A stretch of 64,000 bases of DNA from AWTP1-13 sp963827545 (GCA_963827545.1 CAWHBI010000029.1:58541-122540), one strand, 5' to 3'. Shown: positions 16,602-25,621, counted from the first letter of the stretch. Numbers and translations: made by a program. The notes: a model not told the origin generated them from the sequence alone.

Positions 16602-18711
16602 CTAGATCAGATCAGCAAGCATGCGGGCGGCTCGTGCGCCGCCGTCGGCTTCGACAGGCTTGAACCCAGCGGGCGCGCGCACCGCGGCAACCATGGCCTC
16701 GGCAATCATATCCGGCGTCGATGTCGCGAACTCCATGCGCCTGCCCGCGCCATAACGATCGAGGCGGTGCGCGACGTGGAAGTTCTGCTCAAAGTGGTTC
16801 TTCAGCGGGAAATAGAGGAACGGCGTTCCGGCCGCTGTGAGCTCCATGCAGGTCGTGAGCCCGCCCTGCACCAGAGCCAGATCGCACGCGGCGAGATGAC
16901 GATCGAGGTTCGGCACGAATGCGCGCATTTCGACTCCGGCAGGTGCATTGAGGGACTCGGGATCGATGCGCGGACCGGCAACCACGACCATGCGCAGATC
17001 GGGCAGCTTGGCGCGGACCATCGGGTAGCTTTGCAGAATACGCCGGATCAGATGCGCCCCGACGCCCGATCCGCCGACCGTGACGATGCACACGCGTTCG
17101 CCGGCCCGATAGCCGAGGCTCTGACGCAAGTCTGCGCGGCTGCCGAATGCTTGGGGATGCTCGCCGATGATATAGCCGGCGAACTCGAAGTGCCTGGGCA
17201 CCCAATCGCGCATCGTCGGCAGGTCCTTGCCGAATGACATCGGAACGATGTCGTCGGGATTGCCCACAAAGATCGCGCGGTCGCGCACGCCTGGGGTGCC
17301 GCTCGACGTGCTCGATCATCTCGGCATTGTAGTCTGTTGTCAGGAAGGCTTCGTGCTCGCCGCCCGCCGGCATCGGCACGTAGCCCACGAAGTCGGTGAA
17401 CCAGGCAAGCTCGGCTTTCTTGAGTTCCGGGTGCTCGTGCCAATAGTGATCGATGTCCCACGCTTCGTCGGCGATCACGAGGTCATAGCCGCCCTCCTCG
17501 ACGGCATCCTGGAAGATCATGAAGTTGGCGATCAGCACCTCGTCCATGCGGCGAATGGCCTGGAAGGCGTTGAGGTCGTGCTCGCCCGATTCCAGCTCGA
17601 TGTGGCGCGACTCGCTGGCAAGCCGCGGGCTCAGCGGATGGATGCGCTCGCCGCTCGCCTCCAGCAGGCGCGTGACGGGGTCCTGTGCCAGCCAGTCGAC
17701 CTGCAAGTCGGGGTGCAGCTTGCGCAATTCGCGGGTGATGGCGATGTCGCGCCGTCCGTGACCCAGGCCGATCGGTGAAGAGAGATAGAGCGCCTTCTTG
17801 GCCTTGGTTGTCGGTTTGGCCCGCTTCCTTTCCGGAGCCGGAATGCCCAGCTTGCGGTCGAGGAAATCATTGATCAGCGCATTGCACTTCGCCGGAAAGC
17901 GGCCCAGCGGGTTGTGCCCGCCGCCTGGAATGGTGAACAGCTCGGCACCCGTGACCTCGGCCACCGCCTGCGCGCGCGCATAGGGCTGGATCTGGTCGTT
18001 GTCGCCGTGGATCAGCAGCAGTGGGCAGCGGATCTTGCGATACATGCCCTCGCCCACGTCGAAGTTCGGCGGGATCGTCCGTGCCTCAACCGTCTTGACC
18101 AGCACGGGGCCCATCGTTTCGCCCGCCCACTCGATGCCGTCCTCGATTTGCTTGGTGGAGTGCGGCTCGGAGCAGATGTTGCGGATGAAGTGCTCGGCGA
18201 AATCGGGGTAGTTCGCCAGCCAGTACGCGCGGTTGTACTTGTCCCAGCCTTCGAACCGATCGCGCTCGGCGAGGAAATGCCGCGGCGTCAAGTAGGGATA
18301 GCCTGGCCCGATGGTGGCCACGGTGCCGACGAGGATCGCAGCCTTCACACGCTCGGAGTGGTAGGCAGCGAGTACCGAGGCGTGCATCCCGCCTTGGGAC
18401 AGGCCGACCAGGATCGCCTGGCCGGTATCTGTCGTGTCCATCACGGCGAGCGCGTCGGCCAAGACGTTGTCGAGCGAATAGGCAGCCGCGTCCGTCGGCC
18501 TGTCGGACTTGCCGTTGCCGCGAGCGTCGAAGGCGATGCAGCGGAACCGCTCGCTGAAATACGGTAGCTGTGCCTTGTAGACACGCGAATGCACGATGCT
18601 CCAGGGCGGCAGGAACAGCATGGTCTCCGGCCCTTCGCCGTAGACCTCGTAGTAGATCTTCACGCCGTTGCGCTCGGCGAACCCGTCTTTGCTCGGCAGC
18701 TTGGCACGCAT
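16602..18711 (-). pseudogene. alpha/beta-hydrolase/MurG-like glycosyltransferase fusion, with one frame change
   Basis: The true ATG is at 18711, preceded by GAGGTGA. Residues 1-280 are an alpha/beta hydrolase with cap: GEGPETMLFLPPWSIVHS, the nucleophile elbow VGLSQGGMHAS and a final histidine in IPGGGHNPLG. From YLSSPIGLGHGRRDIAITRE onward the protein is a GT-B glycosyltransferase of GT1/GT28 type, ending GGLTTCMELTAAGTPFLYFP. The frame breaks near 17290: one extra A after codons for ERHP. Removing it gives a continuous protein of about 700 residues. Nothing conserved is missing, so this may be a sequence error. A fused hydrolase and glycosyltransferase suggests one enzyme acting on a glycosylated lipid or ester. 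The TetR gene is four bases upstream. Confidence 0.8.
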
Positions 18712-18715
18712 GACA

Positions 18716-19330
18716 TCACCTCGCCGATGGTTGGCTTTCGGCCATCCGAATGAGATCGCCCACGCGCCGCAGAGCCTGGCGCACCGGCACGCCTTTCTTC
18801 TCGCCGCCAAGCAGATAGAGGCTTTCCGCGCCCATGAACGCGCAGCCGATGAGGGCTGCAACCTCCTGGGCCGGCAGCGGACCGAGGCCCCCCAGCTCCC
18901 GCTCGGCCTTGCGCGCGAGCTCCGTGATGAGATCGAACCAGATGAGCAGACCCGTGCGGACGACCTTCGCCACCTCGGCATCGGCCCAGCTTGCGGCGAT
19001 CAGCTCCTGCAGCACGCGCACGTAGCCGGACGCGATGTCGTCGTCGAGATAGTCGCACGCCCGGTCCCATTGCTCCGAAAGTTTGAGCGTCGGGTCGTGG
19101 AACAGGGCATTCTGCCGATCGAGAAGCTGGGCATTGAGGTACTCGAACAGCGCCAGCACCAGCCCCTGCTTGGACCCGAAGTGATAGTGGATCTGGCTCA
19201 GCGGCACGTCGGCTGCGGCGGCGACATCCCGGGTCGAGAGCCCGGAGTAGCCGTTCTGCCGCAGCACCTTCTTTGCCGCCTCGAGCAGCGTCGTGCTGGT
19301 CTCTGCCTTCTTCACCATTGCGCGAGCCAT
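18716..19330 (-). CDS. TetR-family transcriptional regulator
   Basis: 204 residues. The N-terminal helix-turn-helix reads LLEAAKKVLRQNGYSGLSTR, then DVAAAADVPLSQIHYHFGSK, the classic TetR DNA-binding domain. The helical C-terminal part would bind a ligand. It lies between the MddA-like gene and the hydrolase-glycosyltransferase gene, four bases before the latter, all on one strand. A duplicated palindromic element about 60-110 bases upstream of the MddA-like gene is its best candidate operator, which would make the three genes one autoregulated unit. Confidence 0.9.
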   Translation of the reverse strand: MARAMVKKAETSTTLLEAAKKVLRQNGYSGLSTRDVAAAADVPLSQIHYHFGSKQGLVLALFEYLNAQLLDRQNALFHDPTLKLSEQWDRACDYLDDDIASGYVRVLQELIAASWADAEVAKVVRTGLLIWFDLITELARKAERELGGLGPLPAQEVAALIGCAFMGAESLYLLGGEKKGVPVRQALRRVGDLIRMAESQPSAR

Positions 19331-19378
19331 GCGGGCTCCAACCCTTCTCGTTCAGAGCATATTTGCGCCGCGTGCCAG

Positions 19379-20155
19379 CTACCGGCGCTCGAGCTCACCA
19401 GCCGCCATCGGCGGAGAGCCTTTCGCCTTTCGACCCGGCAGCGGGATCAGCATTGATACTTGCTCGCGATAGCGGCGGTACTGATCGCCGAACAAGGCGA
19501 TCAGATCGCGCTCTTCGAGATAGATGCCGATCAGAATGTAGCCGGTGGTCGCGATCGCGAACAGCAAGTGGCCTACCGTCATGGTCGGCGTCGCCCAGAA
19601 GGCCACTAGAAAGCCCAGATAAATCGGATGCCGGACCTTCTTGTAGAACAGCGGCGTCTTGAACACCGGCTGCGGTAGCGTCTCGCCCCGCAGCCGAGCA
19701 TAGACTTGGCGCAAGCCGAACAGCTCGAAATGATTGATGAGAAAGGTGCTCAGAAGGACGACGCCCCAGCCTGCCCAGAAGACAGTCTGCAGCGCGAGTG
19801 CGCCCACCGGATTTGTCACCGACCAGACGGGCTCGGGTATCGGCCGCCACTGCCAGTACAGGAGCAGCAGCACCAGGCTCGCGAGCAGCACGTAGGTCGT
19901 GCGCTCGACGGGCTGCGGCACGAACCTAGTCCACCAACGCTTGAACGCCGGCCGCGCCATCACGCTGTGCTGGATGGCAAAAAGCCCTAGAAGCAGGGTG
20001 TCAATGACCAGCGCCGCACCAACGGGCCCGGGGTCCCCACTGTCGACTGTCTTGGGCCCCGGCAGATTGCCGACGAACGCGATGGCGTAGAGAAAAGTCG
20101 CCAGGAAGACGAGATAGGCCAGGCCACCGTACAGAATAGAAGCGATACCGCCCAT
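19379..20155 (-). CDS. mddA: MddA-like methanethiol S-methyltransferase (NnrU/isoprenylcysteine methyltransferase fold)
   Basis: 258 residues with five or six membrane helices. The C-terminal catalytic part has KVRHPIYLGFLVAFWATPTM (the RHPxYxG motif that binds SAM in this fold) and later IYLEERDLIALFGDQYRRYR, with the paired glutamates typical of the family. The N-terminal FAIQHSVMARPAFKRWWTRF and LLYWQWRPIPEPVW resemble MddA, which makes dimethyl sulfide from methanethiol. It is the first gene of a probable TetR-controlled unit. A related NnrU-type methyltransferase with another thiol substrate is the alternative. Confidence 0.72.
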   Translation of the reverse strand: MGGIASILYGGLAYLVFLATFLYAIAFVGNLPGPKTVDSGDPGPVGAALVIDTLLLGLFAIQHSVMARPAFKRWWTRFVPQPVERTTYVLLASLVLLLLYWQWRPIPEPVWSVTNPVGALALQTVFWAGWGVVLLSTFLINHFELFGLRQVYARLRGETLPQPVFKTPLFYKKVRHPIYLGFLVAFWATPTMTVGHLLFAIATTGYILIGIYLEERDLIALFGDQYRRYREQVSMLIPLPGRKAKGSPPMAAGELERR

Positions 20156-20213
20156 GGGTGTGTCCTTTCGTGGCCGTGGTTGCAGCTGTATGAGCCGGCT
20201 TGCACGTTGTTAA

Positions 20214-20266
20214 TTCGGCCGACCGACCGAATAGTGTGACTGAACTTATTTCGGTCGACCGACCGA
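20214..20266. promoter_or_regulatory. duplicated candidate TetR operator
   Basis: TTCGGCCGACCGACCGA (20214-20230) and TTCGGTCGACCGACCGA (20250-20266) differ at one base and are spaced 36 bases start to start. The second contains the perfect 12-base palindrome TCGGTCGACCGA. Both lie upstream of the MddA-like gene, next to a TetR gene. Binding is inferred, not shown. Confidence 0.6.
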
Positions 20267-20579
20267 GTCAACGAGCAACTGGTTCACGTCGTCGTGAGGT
20301 CAGGGATGGGTCAAAACACCGGACAGTTGGCGGCGAACGCGGGGTAGTTGAACTGCCAAAAAGCTGCCAGACGTGCTGCAGCGCCGCAGTCTTCCGGACG
20401 GTGCCAAAGTGGTCACGCAAGCTTCAGGCTCGCTGGACGTCGCCCACCTGGCATCTGACCATCGTTTAGTAGAGTTGACGACTGGCGCGGGTGCCCAAGG
20501 TTGGTGGGGAGTGGCGGTTGGCCGGCGCTTGCCGGTGCCTCAATCCACGTCATGGTTCCGTTTCCAGTCGCCGCTCGTC

Positions 20580-20614
20580 GCACCGTACGTGCGGATTTCC
20601 CGCATACGGCGCTC
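20580..20614 (-). ncRNA. group II intron domain V
   Basis: The minus strand reads GAGCGCCGTATGCGGG, then AAATCCGCACGTACGGTGC. This is the catalytic hairpin with its AGC-like lower stem, two-base bulge (CG/AC region) and short GAAA-type loop. It sits right after the maturase stop, as expected. Confidence 0.85.
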
Positions 20615-20624
20615 GGACAGGGCA

Positions 20625-22030
20625 TCACGCTTTCGCCCACGGAAGGTCGCGCGTGGTCAGCGACAGACGTTTGAGCCCCAGCTGCTGATAGAGGTGCTCG
20701 TCGGGGAAGCGTGCCTCTCCCCGACCTGGCGTCTTGTGCTTCTTGCACAACCACCGGCGAAGCCGCATGACCACGTGCGCGTCCACCCCCCGGTAGGCCT
20801 TGCTGACCGGACCCAAACAGAAGTAGTTGGCCCAACCGGTAAGAAGCCGATTGAGTCCTGCCACTTGCAGCTGAGTGTCGATCAGCAGCCTGCGCCGGCT
20901 GGTCAATTCGCTTATGGCGCGGCGTGCCTTGGCGATGCTCTTCTTAGATGGGCGCGTGCCGATATAGCTGCGACCCGTCCTCGCCGAATAGCATCGACCA
21001 AAGGTATAGCCCAGAAAGTCGAATGAGGTGTCCGGAACGCGGCAGAGCCGGGTCTTCTCTTCGTTCACCGTCAGCTTCAGCCGACCCATCATCTCCCGCA
21101 TCGCGTGCATGGCCGCATCGGCCGTGCCGCGACATAGGATCGTTAGATCGTCAGCATAGTTGACGATGTGCGCGTCGAGACGAGCAGCGTGGCCCAGCAC
21201 TTTCCAACCCAGTACAAACCGCCGCATGTAGAGATTGCTGAGCAGCGGCGAGATCGGCGCTCCTTGCGGAATGCCTCTCCTGGTGTGCCGTGCCTCTCCC
21301 GTCCGACGCTTTCCGCCCCTGCCATCCTCCTCCTCGACCGGCACCACGATCCACTGCTTGATCAGGTGCAGCATGTGCCGGTCACTCACGCGTCGTGCCA
21401 CTGACGCCAGCAATTCCGCGTGCGGAATGCTGTCAAAGTAGCCGGATAAATCGGCGTCTACGACGTCCCGATATCCCGTGTTGAGCCGGCGATGAATGTG
21501 ACGCACCGCGTCGTGCGCGTTGCGCCCCTGCCGGTACGCATACTGCTCCGGTTGCAGATCGGCCTCGAAGATCGGCGATAAAATGAGCACCGCCGCCGTC
21601 TGAGCCACCCGGTCCCGGATCGTGGATATCCCCAACGGTCGTTTCCGCCCGTCAGGCTTTGGGATGTAAACGCGCCGCACCGGCTGTGGCCGATACGTCT
21701 TCTTCCTGAGGTCTTCCGCCAGTTCACCCAACCACCGCTCGACGCCGTATTCCTCGATGTCCCGGAACTCTGTCCATCCACGCCGGCTGCCCCGCCATTG
21801 GCTTTGGCCAGCCGCCATGCATGAGCCAGTACATCATCCCGGAACAGCTTGTCGTACAGCGCATAGAAGCGGAAGGAGGGCACTTCCTTCGCTTTGGCAT
21901 ACAATGCCGCCTGAAGCTTCTGCACACTTTCCGGAGCTCGTAGGCTCACGCCAGTCTCCTGTGCCTTGCCTCGTCTTGCATTCACCCTGAACTGAGGCCC
22001 CTTCCCTCCACCGACATTACTCGGCTTCAT
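20625..22030 (-). pseudogene. ltrA: group II intron reverse transcriptase/maturase, frame broken
   Basis: The N-terminal frame (from 22030: MKPSNVGGGKGPQFRVNARR) runs to GGAAGVDGQS. The rest continues in another frame with EFRDIEEYGVERWLGELAED. One base is missing near 21770. The reverse-transcriptase fingers and palm are intact, including RRGIPQGAPISPLLSNLYM and the catalytic IVNYADDLTILC. The maturase domain X (LNRLLTGWANYF) is also present, and there is no HNH endonuclease. The protein would splice the intron and prime its insertion. With the frame repaired it has about 465 residues, a normal length. Whether the change is natural or an assembly error is open. Confidence 0.85.
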
Positions 22031-22498
22031 CGGTACAACGGGCCTCCCGCCACCCCAGACGGCCCGGTCTGATCCTCGCGGATCTCCAGTTGGTGGGCAC
22101 GTCCCACCACCGTTGGGGTTTCCCGCGTTGCGTTGGTCTCCCTATGCTTGCATGCCGTCGCCAATACCCCGGCGGAACCCCTGGGTGCGCATGTCGCTCG
22201 ACTTCCCCAGCAGTGGCAGCCTTCCCTGTAACTCAGCCAGGTCGGCTTCCGCATTGGACGTTTCGGGGCCTGCTCAGCGTTCAGTCGTTACGGCCTGCAA
22301 GCTCGCAGAGTCACTAAATGACCCCTTTCATCGTAGGCTTCGACGATCTCGTTACCTCCTTCGTCGCTACAATTGCTACCGGCTGGAGCGACCCTTGCCG
22401 GATGGGACTACTTCCCCACTGAGAGACCGCGCCTTTCCGCGGCGCACTGAGTTCACGCCCTAGTTCGCCAACGGGCGTTCCAGCCTGAACATCCGCAC
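22030..22498 (-). other. 5' ribozyme part of the group II intron (domains I-III)
   Basis: No protein is supported here. The stretch lies between the GTGCG 5' end and the maturase start and has the length expected for domains I to III plus the beginning of IV. Open frames on both strands are shadows of structured RNA. Confidence 0.6.
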
Positions 22499-22757
22499 CG
22501 CCCGCGCTCTTTAGAGCTGCGGCGTCCCTGGTGTGGGCCGCCAGGCTCAAAACAAGTTGGCCAGCTCAATCTGGCCGCTTCAATTCCTTCTGGTCTGTTC
22601 GTCAGGCGGGCTCGATCTCGACCCACGCATCTTCACAACCCCGCACGGCAAAGACTCAGGTTGCCTTCGGGCGATGTCAATTGCATGAATTGGGTCGGAC
22701 CACATCGCGGCCTGGGTCAGGAGGAACGGATAATCCCTAGGGTGCGTTTCGGCAAAA

Positions 22758-22961
22758 ATGGACAAGCCCAAGTACACGGCACAAATCGACAACATTTTTT
22801 TCCTGGCTCGCATCGGATCGTCTTTGCGATGGGCCACCCAGGACGTCGCGCGCGAGGAACTCCCAGCGAACATTCGGCAACTGCTCAACAGGCTGGACCG
22901 ACTGGAGGCGCGAGCCAAGGCAAGGGAAGAAAAAGGTCCGGACACCGATCCCGCTGCCTAG
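22758..22961 (+). CDS. small NepR-like protein
   Basis: 67 residues. The core IGSSLRWATQDVAREELPAN followed by IRQLLNRLDRLEAR resembles NepR anti-sigma factors, with the pattern LR...V..E.lP..i..LL.RLD. NepR holds the general-stress sigma factor EcfG until PhyR binds it. No phyR or ecfG is nearby, so this would be an orphan copy. The ribosome site is weak. A secreted-looking frame on the opposite strand overlaps it, but it has no better support. The stop codon is part of a palindromic repeat. Confidence 0.45.
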   Translation: MDKPKYTAQIDNIFFLARIGSSLRWATQDVAREELPANIRQLLNRLDRLEARAKAREEKGPDTDPAA

Positions 22962-23032
22962 TGTCCTGATCGCGAAACTCGTCTCATTGTGCGGCGAACT
23001 CGGAACGAATTTCGCGATCTGAAGGACACTAG
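22958..23032. repeat. palindromic repeat 1 (CTAGTGTCC type)
   Basis: CTAGTGTCCTGATCGCGAAA at 22958-22977 pairs with its near-exact complement ending GGACACTAG at 23032 (one mismatch and small offset). It is the first of three back-to-back palindromes. Confidence 0.65.
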
Positions 23033-23045
23033 CAAAGTTAATGAT

Positions 23046-23126
23046 TCTAGTGTGATTCAGATCGAGAAGTCCGCTCACGAACCTAGCCCAGCGCGATGGT
23101 GCGGACTTCTCGATCATCACACTAGA
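23046..23126. repeat. palindromic repeat 2 (TCTAGTGTGAT type)
   Basis: The left arm begins TCTAGTGTGATTCAGATCGA and runs through GAAGTCCGC (23046-23074). It is mirrored by GCGGACTTCTCGATC...ACACTAGA (23101-23126), with three extra bases in the left arm. Confidence 0.65.
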
Positions 23127-23198
23127 GCAGGATTGCTTCGGATTGAATGACCTTGCCCGATCGAGACGTGGAGGCGGAAGCGTAAATTCTTGCTCTAG
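23122..23198. repeat. palindromic repeat 3 (CTAGAGCA type)
   Basis: CTAGAGCAGGATT near 23122 is mirrored by AATTCTTGCTCTAG ending near 23198. The sequence resembles the CTAGAGCA repeats scattered through Hyphomicrobiales chromosomes. A related CTAGAGCAATT occurs at the junction near 46987. Confidence 0.55.
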
Positions 23199-23285
23199 CG
23201 TCCACTGCTCCGAAGCATTCACCACGATGCGCGTTTGCAACCTGCGCTTGGTAGAGTGCGGCTTGCCTTCGCCTAGCCTGGGCGC

Positions 23286-23528
23286 ATGGTTACGTTTCAC
23301 GGCGATGCCTGCGACAAGTGCCGGCGCCGCAACCCGGTCAGCTTCACGGTCGAGCCCGAGCAAGCCTGGCGCGCGGTCGTGTTGAACCGCTGGCGCAATG
23401 TCTGCCCATCGTGTTTCGATGCCGAAGCCGAGCGGGCCGGGATCCGATACGAGTTCGTGAACGTCGATGCGGTGTCGTGGTCCAGTCGGCCGCCGCCTCG
23501 GCGCGGAAGATCAACGCGCAAGGGATAG
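23286..23528 (+). CDS. small putative zinc-binding protein
   Basis: 80 residues: MVTFHGDACDKCRRRNPVSF, then NRWRNVCPSCFDAEAERAGI. Two CxxC pairs about 30 residues apart suggest a zinc ribbon. The C-terminus is rich in arginine and proline. Such small proteins are frequent in phage-like and integrative regions. No family name can be given. Confidence 0.55.
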   Translation: MVTFHGDACDKCRRRNPVSFTVEPEQAWRAVVLNRWRNVCPSCFDAEAERAGIRYEFVNVDAVSWSSRPPPRRGRSTRKG

Positions 23529-23739
23529 GCATGGAAACGAGCCGACTTTGCCCACCCGAGGCTAGCGGTTATCCTCGGGCCTGCTGATCTGGCCACCCTT
23601 GCCTTATCAATCAGCCTGGAATGCTGCACAATTTAAAGGGACGACGCACCCAATGTGCCGTCTCGTTTCGTTTCGGGTCTGGAAGTCCGGTGGCAATGCC
23701 GGTGGCAACTCGGCACAACTTCAGCGCAAAGCCCCCAAG

Positions 23740-24354
23740 CTATGATCTACAGTTTGCGATGCGCGAAAAATCCCCGGTAGAAGGCGCGAAAAACCCCTTC
23801 AACTCCTCCAACAAGGCAATGGCTGCACGCCGCTCCTCCGGTGTGGGGTGACGGTCCCAGTCAGTGCGCTGCGCCATAATAGAGCATTGCGCCTCGCTGA
23901 TGCCGGCCAGCTTCAGCACCGCCAATGCCAGATCGCAGGCCAGCCGATGGATGGCCCAAGGGGCGGCCCCTTTGTAGTGTCTTGGGTCTGCCCTCTCCGC
24001 CGTGATCCGGAATGCGATCGCGAGGTCCACCAGCGTTGAGGCTTGGTTGATGCGCTCCTGGATGAGCGTCCAGGTTGCGTCCTCCCAGCCCTTGATGGCG
24101 GCCGCATCGGCTTCACTATCGTCGGCCAGATCGTAGCAACGGTGCCAGAGCGCTTCCGCGTAAGCCGGCAGCAGCTCGATGATCTCCAGCCCCAGCCGCG
24201 TGGGCTTCAATATGTTGTCGTTGCCGGCGTCTCTTCTGGGCTTGCCGTTCTCGCCTGCCCGGGTTGGCGTCCACAAGCCTGCGTTGATGAGCGCCAGGAT
24301 GGCGTCTGCTGCCGCGTCGCTGGCAGGGGAACGCAAGTCCGCAATACTAGCCAT
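23740..24354 (-). CDS. hypothetical protein (accessory region)
   Basis: 204 residues from the ATG at 24354, which has GGAGGAAG seven bases upstream. The frame extends to 24447 without support. The sequence starts MASIADLRSPASDAAADAIL and has an N-terminal helical part (ILALINAGLWTPTR, NILKPTRLGLEIIELLPAYA) that could be a winged helix. A helical body and TPEERRAAIALLEELKGFF follow at the end. No membrane segment. I do not recognise it. The AT-rich upstream stretch 24400-24560 contrasts with the rest of the window and may hold its promoter. Confidence 0.55.
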   Translation of the reverse strand: MASIADLRSPASDAAADAILALINAGLWTPTRAGENGKPRRDAGNDNILKPTRLGLEIIELLPAYAEALWHRCYDLADDSEADAAAIKGWEDATWTLIQERINQASTLVDLAIAFRITAERADPRHYKGAAPWAIHRLACDLALAVLKLAGISEAQCSIMAQRTDWDRHPTPEERRAAIALLEELKGFFAPSTGDFSRIANCRS

Positions 24355-24887
24355 CACTGTACTTCCTCCAATGGCTGAAGTTGCGAGTGGTCGAAGGGGA
24401 AAGTAAAGCGTGCTTATCCGGATATCCCCAGCCGAGAGGAGCCCCATTGGGAGTATGTTATCTTTTAGTATTTATCTTATACTATAGAGTGGCGTGTTCC
24501 TCCGTGCAGAAGAAATACTTCCGCTTGTTTGCTGTTGAGCTTGCGCGCTCGCGATCCAGGTGAAATTCACCCATCCAAAAGTTCTGCACTGCCCAATCCT
24601 GTACCAATATTTTGGCGCTGCGCGTCGCGCCAAATCCCGCTCAAACGCGGCGTTGCGTGCAGCGCCCGAAACCACGGGACTCGGGCCAGCGCCCCTCTGC
24701 GCTCCGCCACGGTGGGCTCACGCCGTTAGCTTTCATCCACCGTCCCGTTCGAACGAAGGGTCTCAATGATGACGGCGTTGGTGCAAATGTGGCAGGCGGT
24801 CTTGAGCGTTGCTCGGCCATCATCATCCAAGCACCTGTCCACAGACCCCATGATGAACGCGGGCACGCGAGGCTCTGCCGCTCCGGC

Positions 24888-25142
24888 GTGCTAGTGTTCC
24901 CGGCTTTCATCGCGCTCGGGGATGCTGCCGTGGATTGGGTAATCGGCGTGCTCGGGGTGACCCTGGTAGTGGCGGTTGGCCTGCTGGCGGCATGGCTGGA
25001 CCTAAACCCACTGTTGGCGATGGCGGCGATAGCGCTGACTGGGGTACTGATGGGGGCGGCACGGCCGGTGGTGCGGTACGTGCAACAATCGTTCGCGCTG
25101 CGGCAGCAGCGGGCGGATGACAAGAGGCGCGGCAAGTCATGA
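24888..25142 (+). CDS. small membrane protein, start uncertain
   Basis: 84 residues from a GTG at 24888; the frame is open back to 24612. The sequence has helices around LVFPAFIALGDAAVDWVIGV, LGVTLVVAVGLLAAWLDLNP and LLAMAAIALTGVLMGAARPV, and then a charged tail FALRQQRADDKRRGKS. The stop overlaps the next micro-gene by four bases (ATGA), good evidence that the frame is translated. Three helices plus a basic tail would fit a conjugation or phage membrane protein, but no family is clear. Confidence 0.45.
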   Translation: MLVFPAFIALGDAAVDWVIGVLGVTLVVAVGLLAAWLDLNPLLAMAAIALTGVLMGAARPVVRYVQQSFALRQQRADDKRRGKS

Positions 25143-25228
25143 CCGCAACCAACTTGCTGGGCCTGATCAACGTCGTGGCAGCTGTGGCCGCGCTCACCAT
25201 CGTCGTGTGGTGGGACGAGTGGGAGTAG
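25139..25228 (+). CDS. 29-residue single-helix membrane peptide, translationally coupled
   Basis: ATG at 25139 overlaps the preceding stop as ATGA. The product MTATNLLGLINVVAAVAALT, then IVVWWDEWE, is one membrane helix with an acidic end. Size and coupling suggest a small subunit or regulator of the upstream membrane protein. This is inference from context only. Confidence 0.4.
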   Translation: MTATNLLGLINVVAAVAALTIVVWWDEWE

Positions 25229-25446
25229 GCAGTTCCCAAGCGGACGCGAATCTGCGCGCGCCTGGCTACCTCCGCTCGGCGCCTTCGCTGTTCGACATCG
25301 AACGGTAAGTGGAACTGCGTGTTGCGCCTCAGACGCATGACTTTGTCGTTACGCGTGCCCCTCACCCTTTTTTCTAGCGCTGTTCGGGTTCCTTTGGGTA
25401 CCCATGTGGCGGGCGGGAACGCGGCCTCAAGGGGTTGGGGGCGAGT

Positions 25447-25584
25447 GTGGATCCGTTGCGTAATCGCCTCCGGCGGGAACGGCGTCGTGCTACTCTCATG
25501 GAGTACGCACTATTGATCAGCCTCATTGCCTTGACAGGCTTGGTTGTGATCATTGCCTTCGGCAACTGGGCTAGCGGCATGTAG
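25447..25584 (+). CDS. Flp-like type IVb pilin fragment or small Flp-family protein
   Basis: From a GTG at 25447 (AAGGGG upstream) the frame gives MDPLRNRLRRERRRATLMEY and ALLISLIALTGLVVIIAFGN, 45 residues in all. The arrangement of basic leader, ATxxEYALLIxLIAL and one hydrophobic helix resembles Flp pilins processed by TadV. The glycine usually seen before AT is replaced by arginine, so processing is doubtful. No tad genes are nearby. Confidence 0.45.
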   Translation: MDPLRNRLRRERRRATLMEYALLISLIALTGLVVIIAFGNWASGM

Positions 25585-25621
25585 AAAAATTCGGTCTCCG
25601 GCTCATCGGCCTAATACCACC

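Larger units (their letters stand above)
20465..22498 (-). mobile_element. group II intron
   Basis: On the minus strand the element starts at GTGCGGATG (22498 downwards), the GUGYG consensus of group II 5' ends. About 470 bases of ribozyme follow, then a reverse-transcriptase/maturase frame, a canonical domain V, and a domain VI-like stem with the 3' end near CTCTACT (about 20468). Total length is about 2.03 kb. The 5' flank shows a GGCCAG/CTGGCC hairpin with a T-rich tail about 60 bases upstream. Exact exon junctions need secondary-structure modelling. Confidence 0.75.

Noticed and set aside
18712..18981. N-terminal extension of the hydrolase-glycosyltransferase frame up to 18981
   Set aside because: It overlaps the TetR gene antiphase and is Arg/Ser-rich. 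A proper start with GAGGTGA exists at 18711.
22580..22945. Minus-strand frame opposite the NepR-like gene with a possible signal sequence
   Set aside because: It has no family resemblance and its first half mirrors the NepR-like frame. It was kept out, though its C-terminal part is not obviously random.
22958..23198. Three palindromes considered as a CRISPR array
   Set aside because: The units differ from each other, vary in length and are inverted, not direct, repeats.
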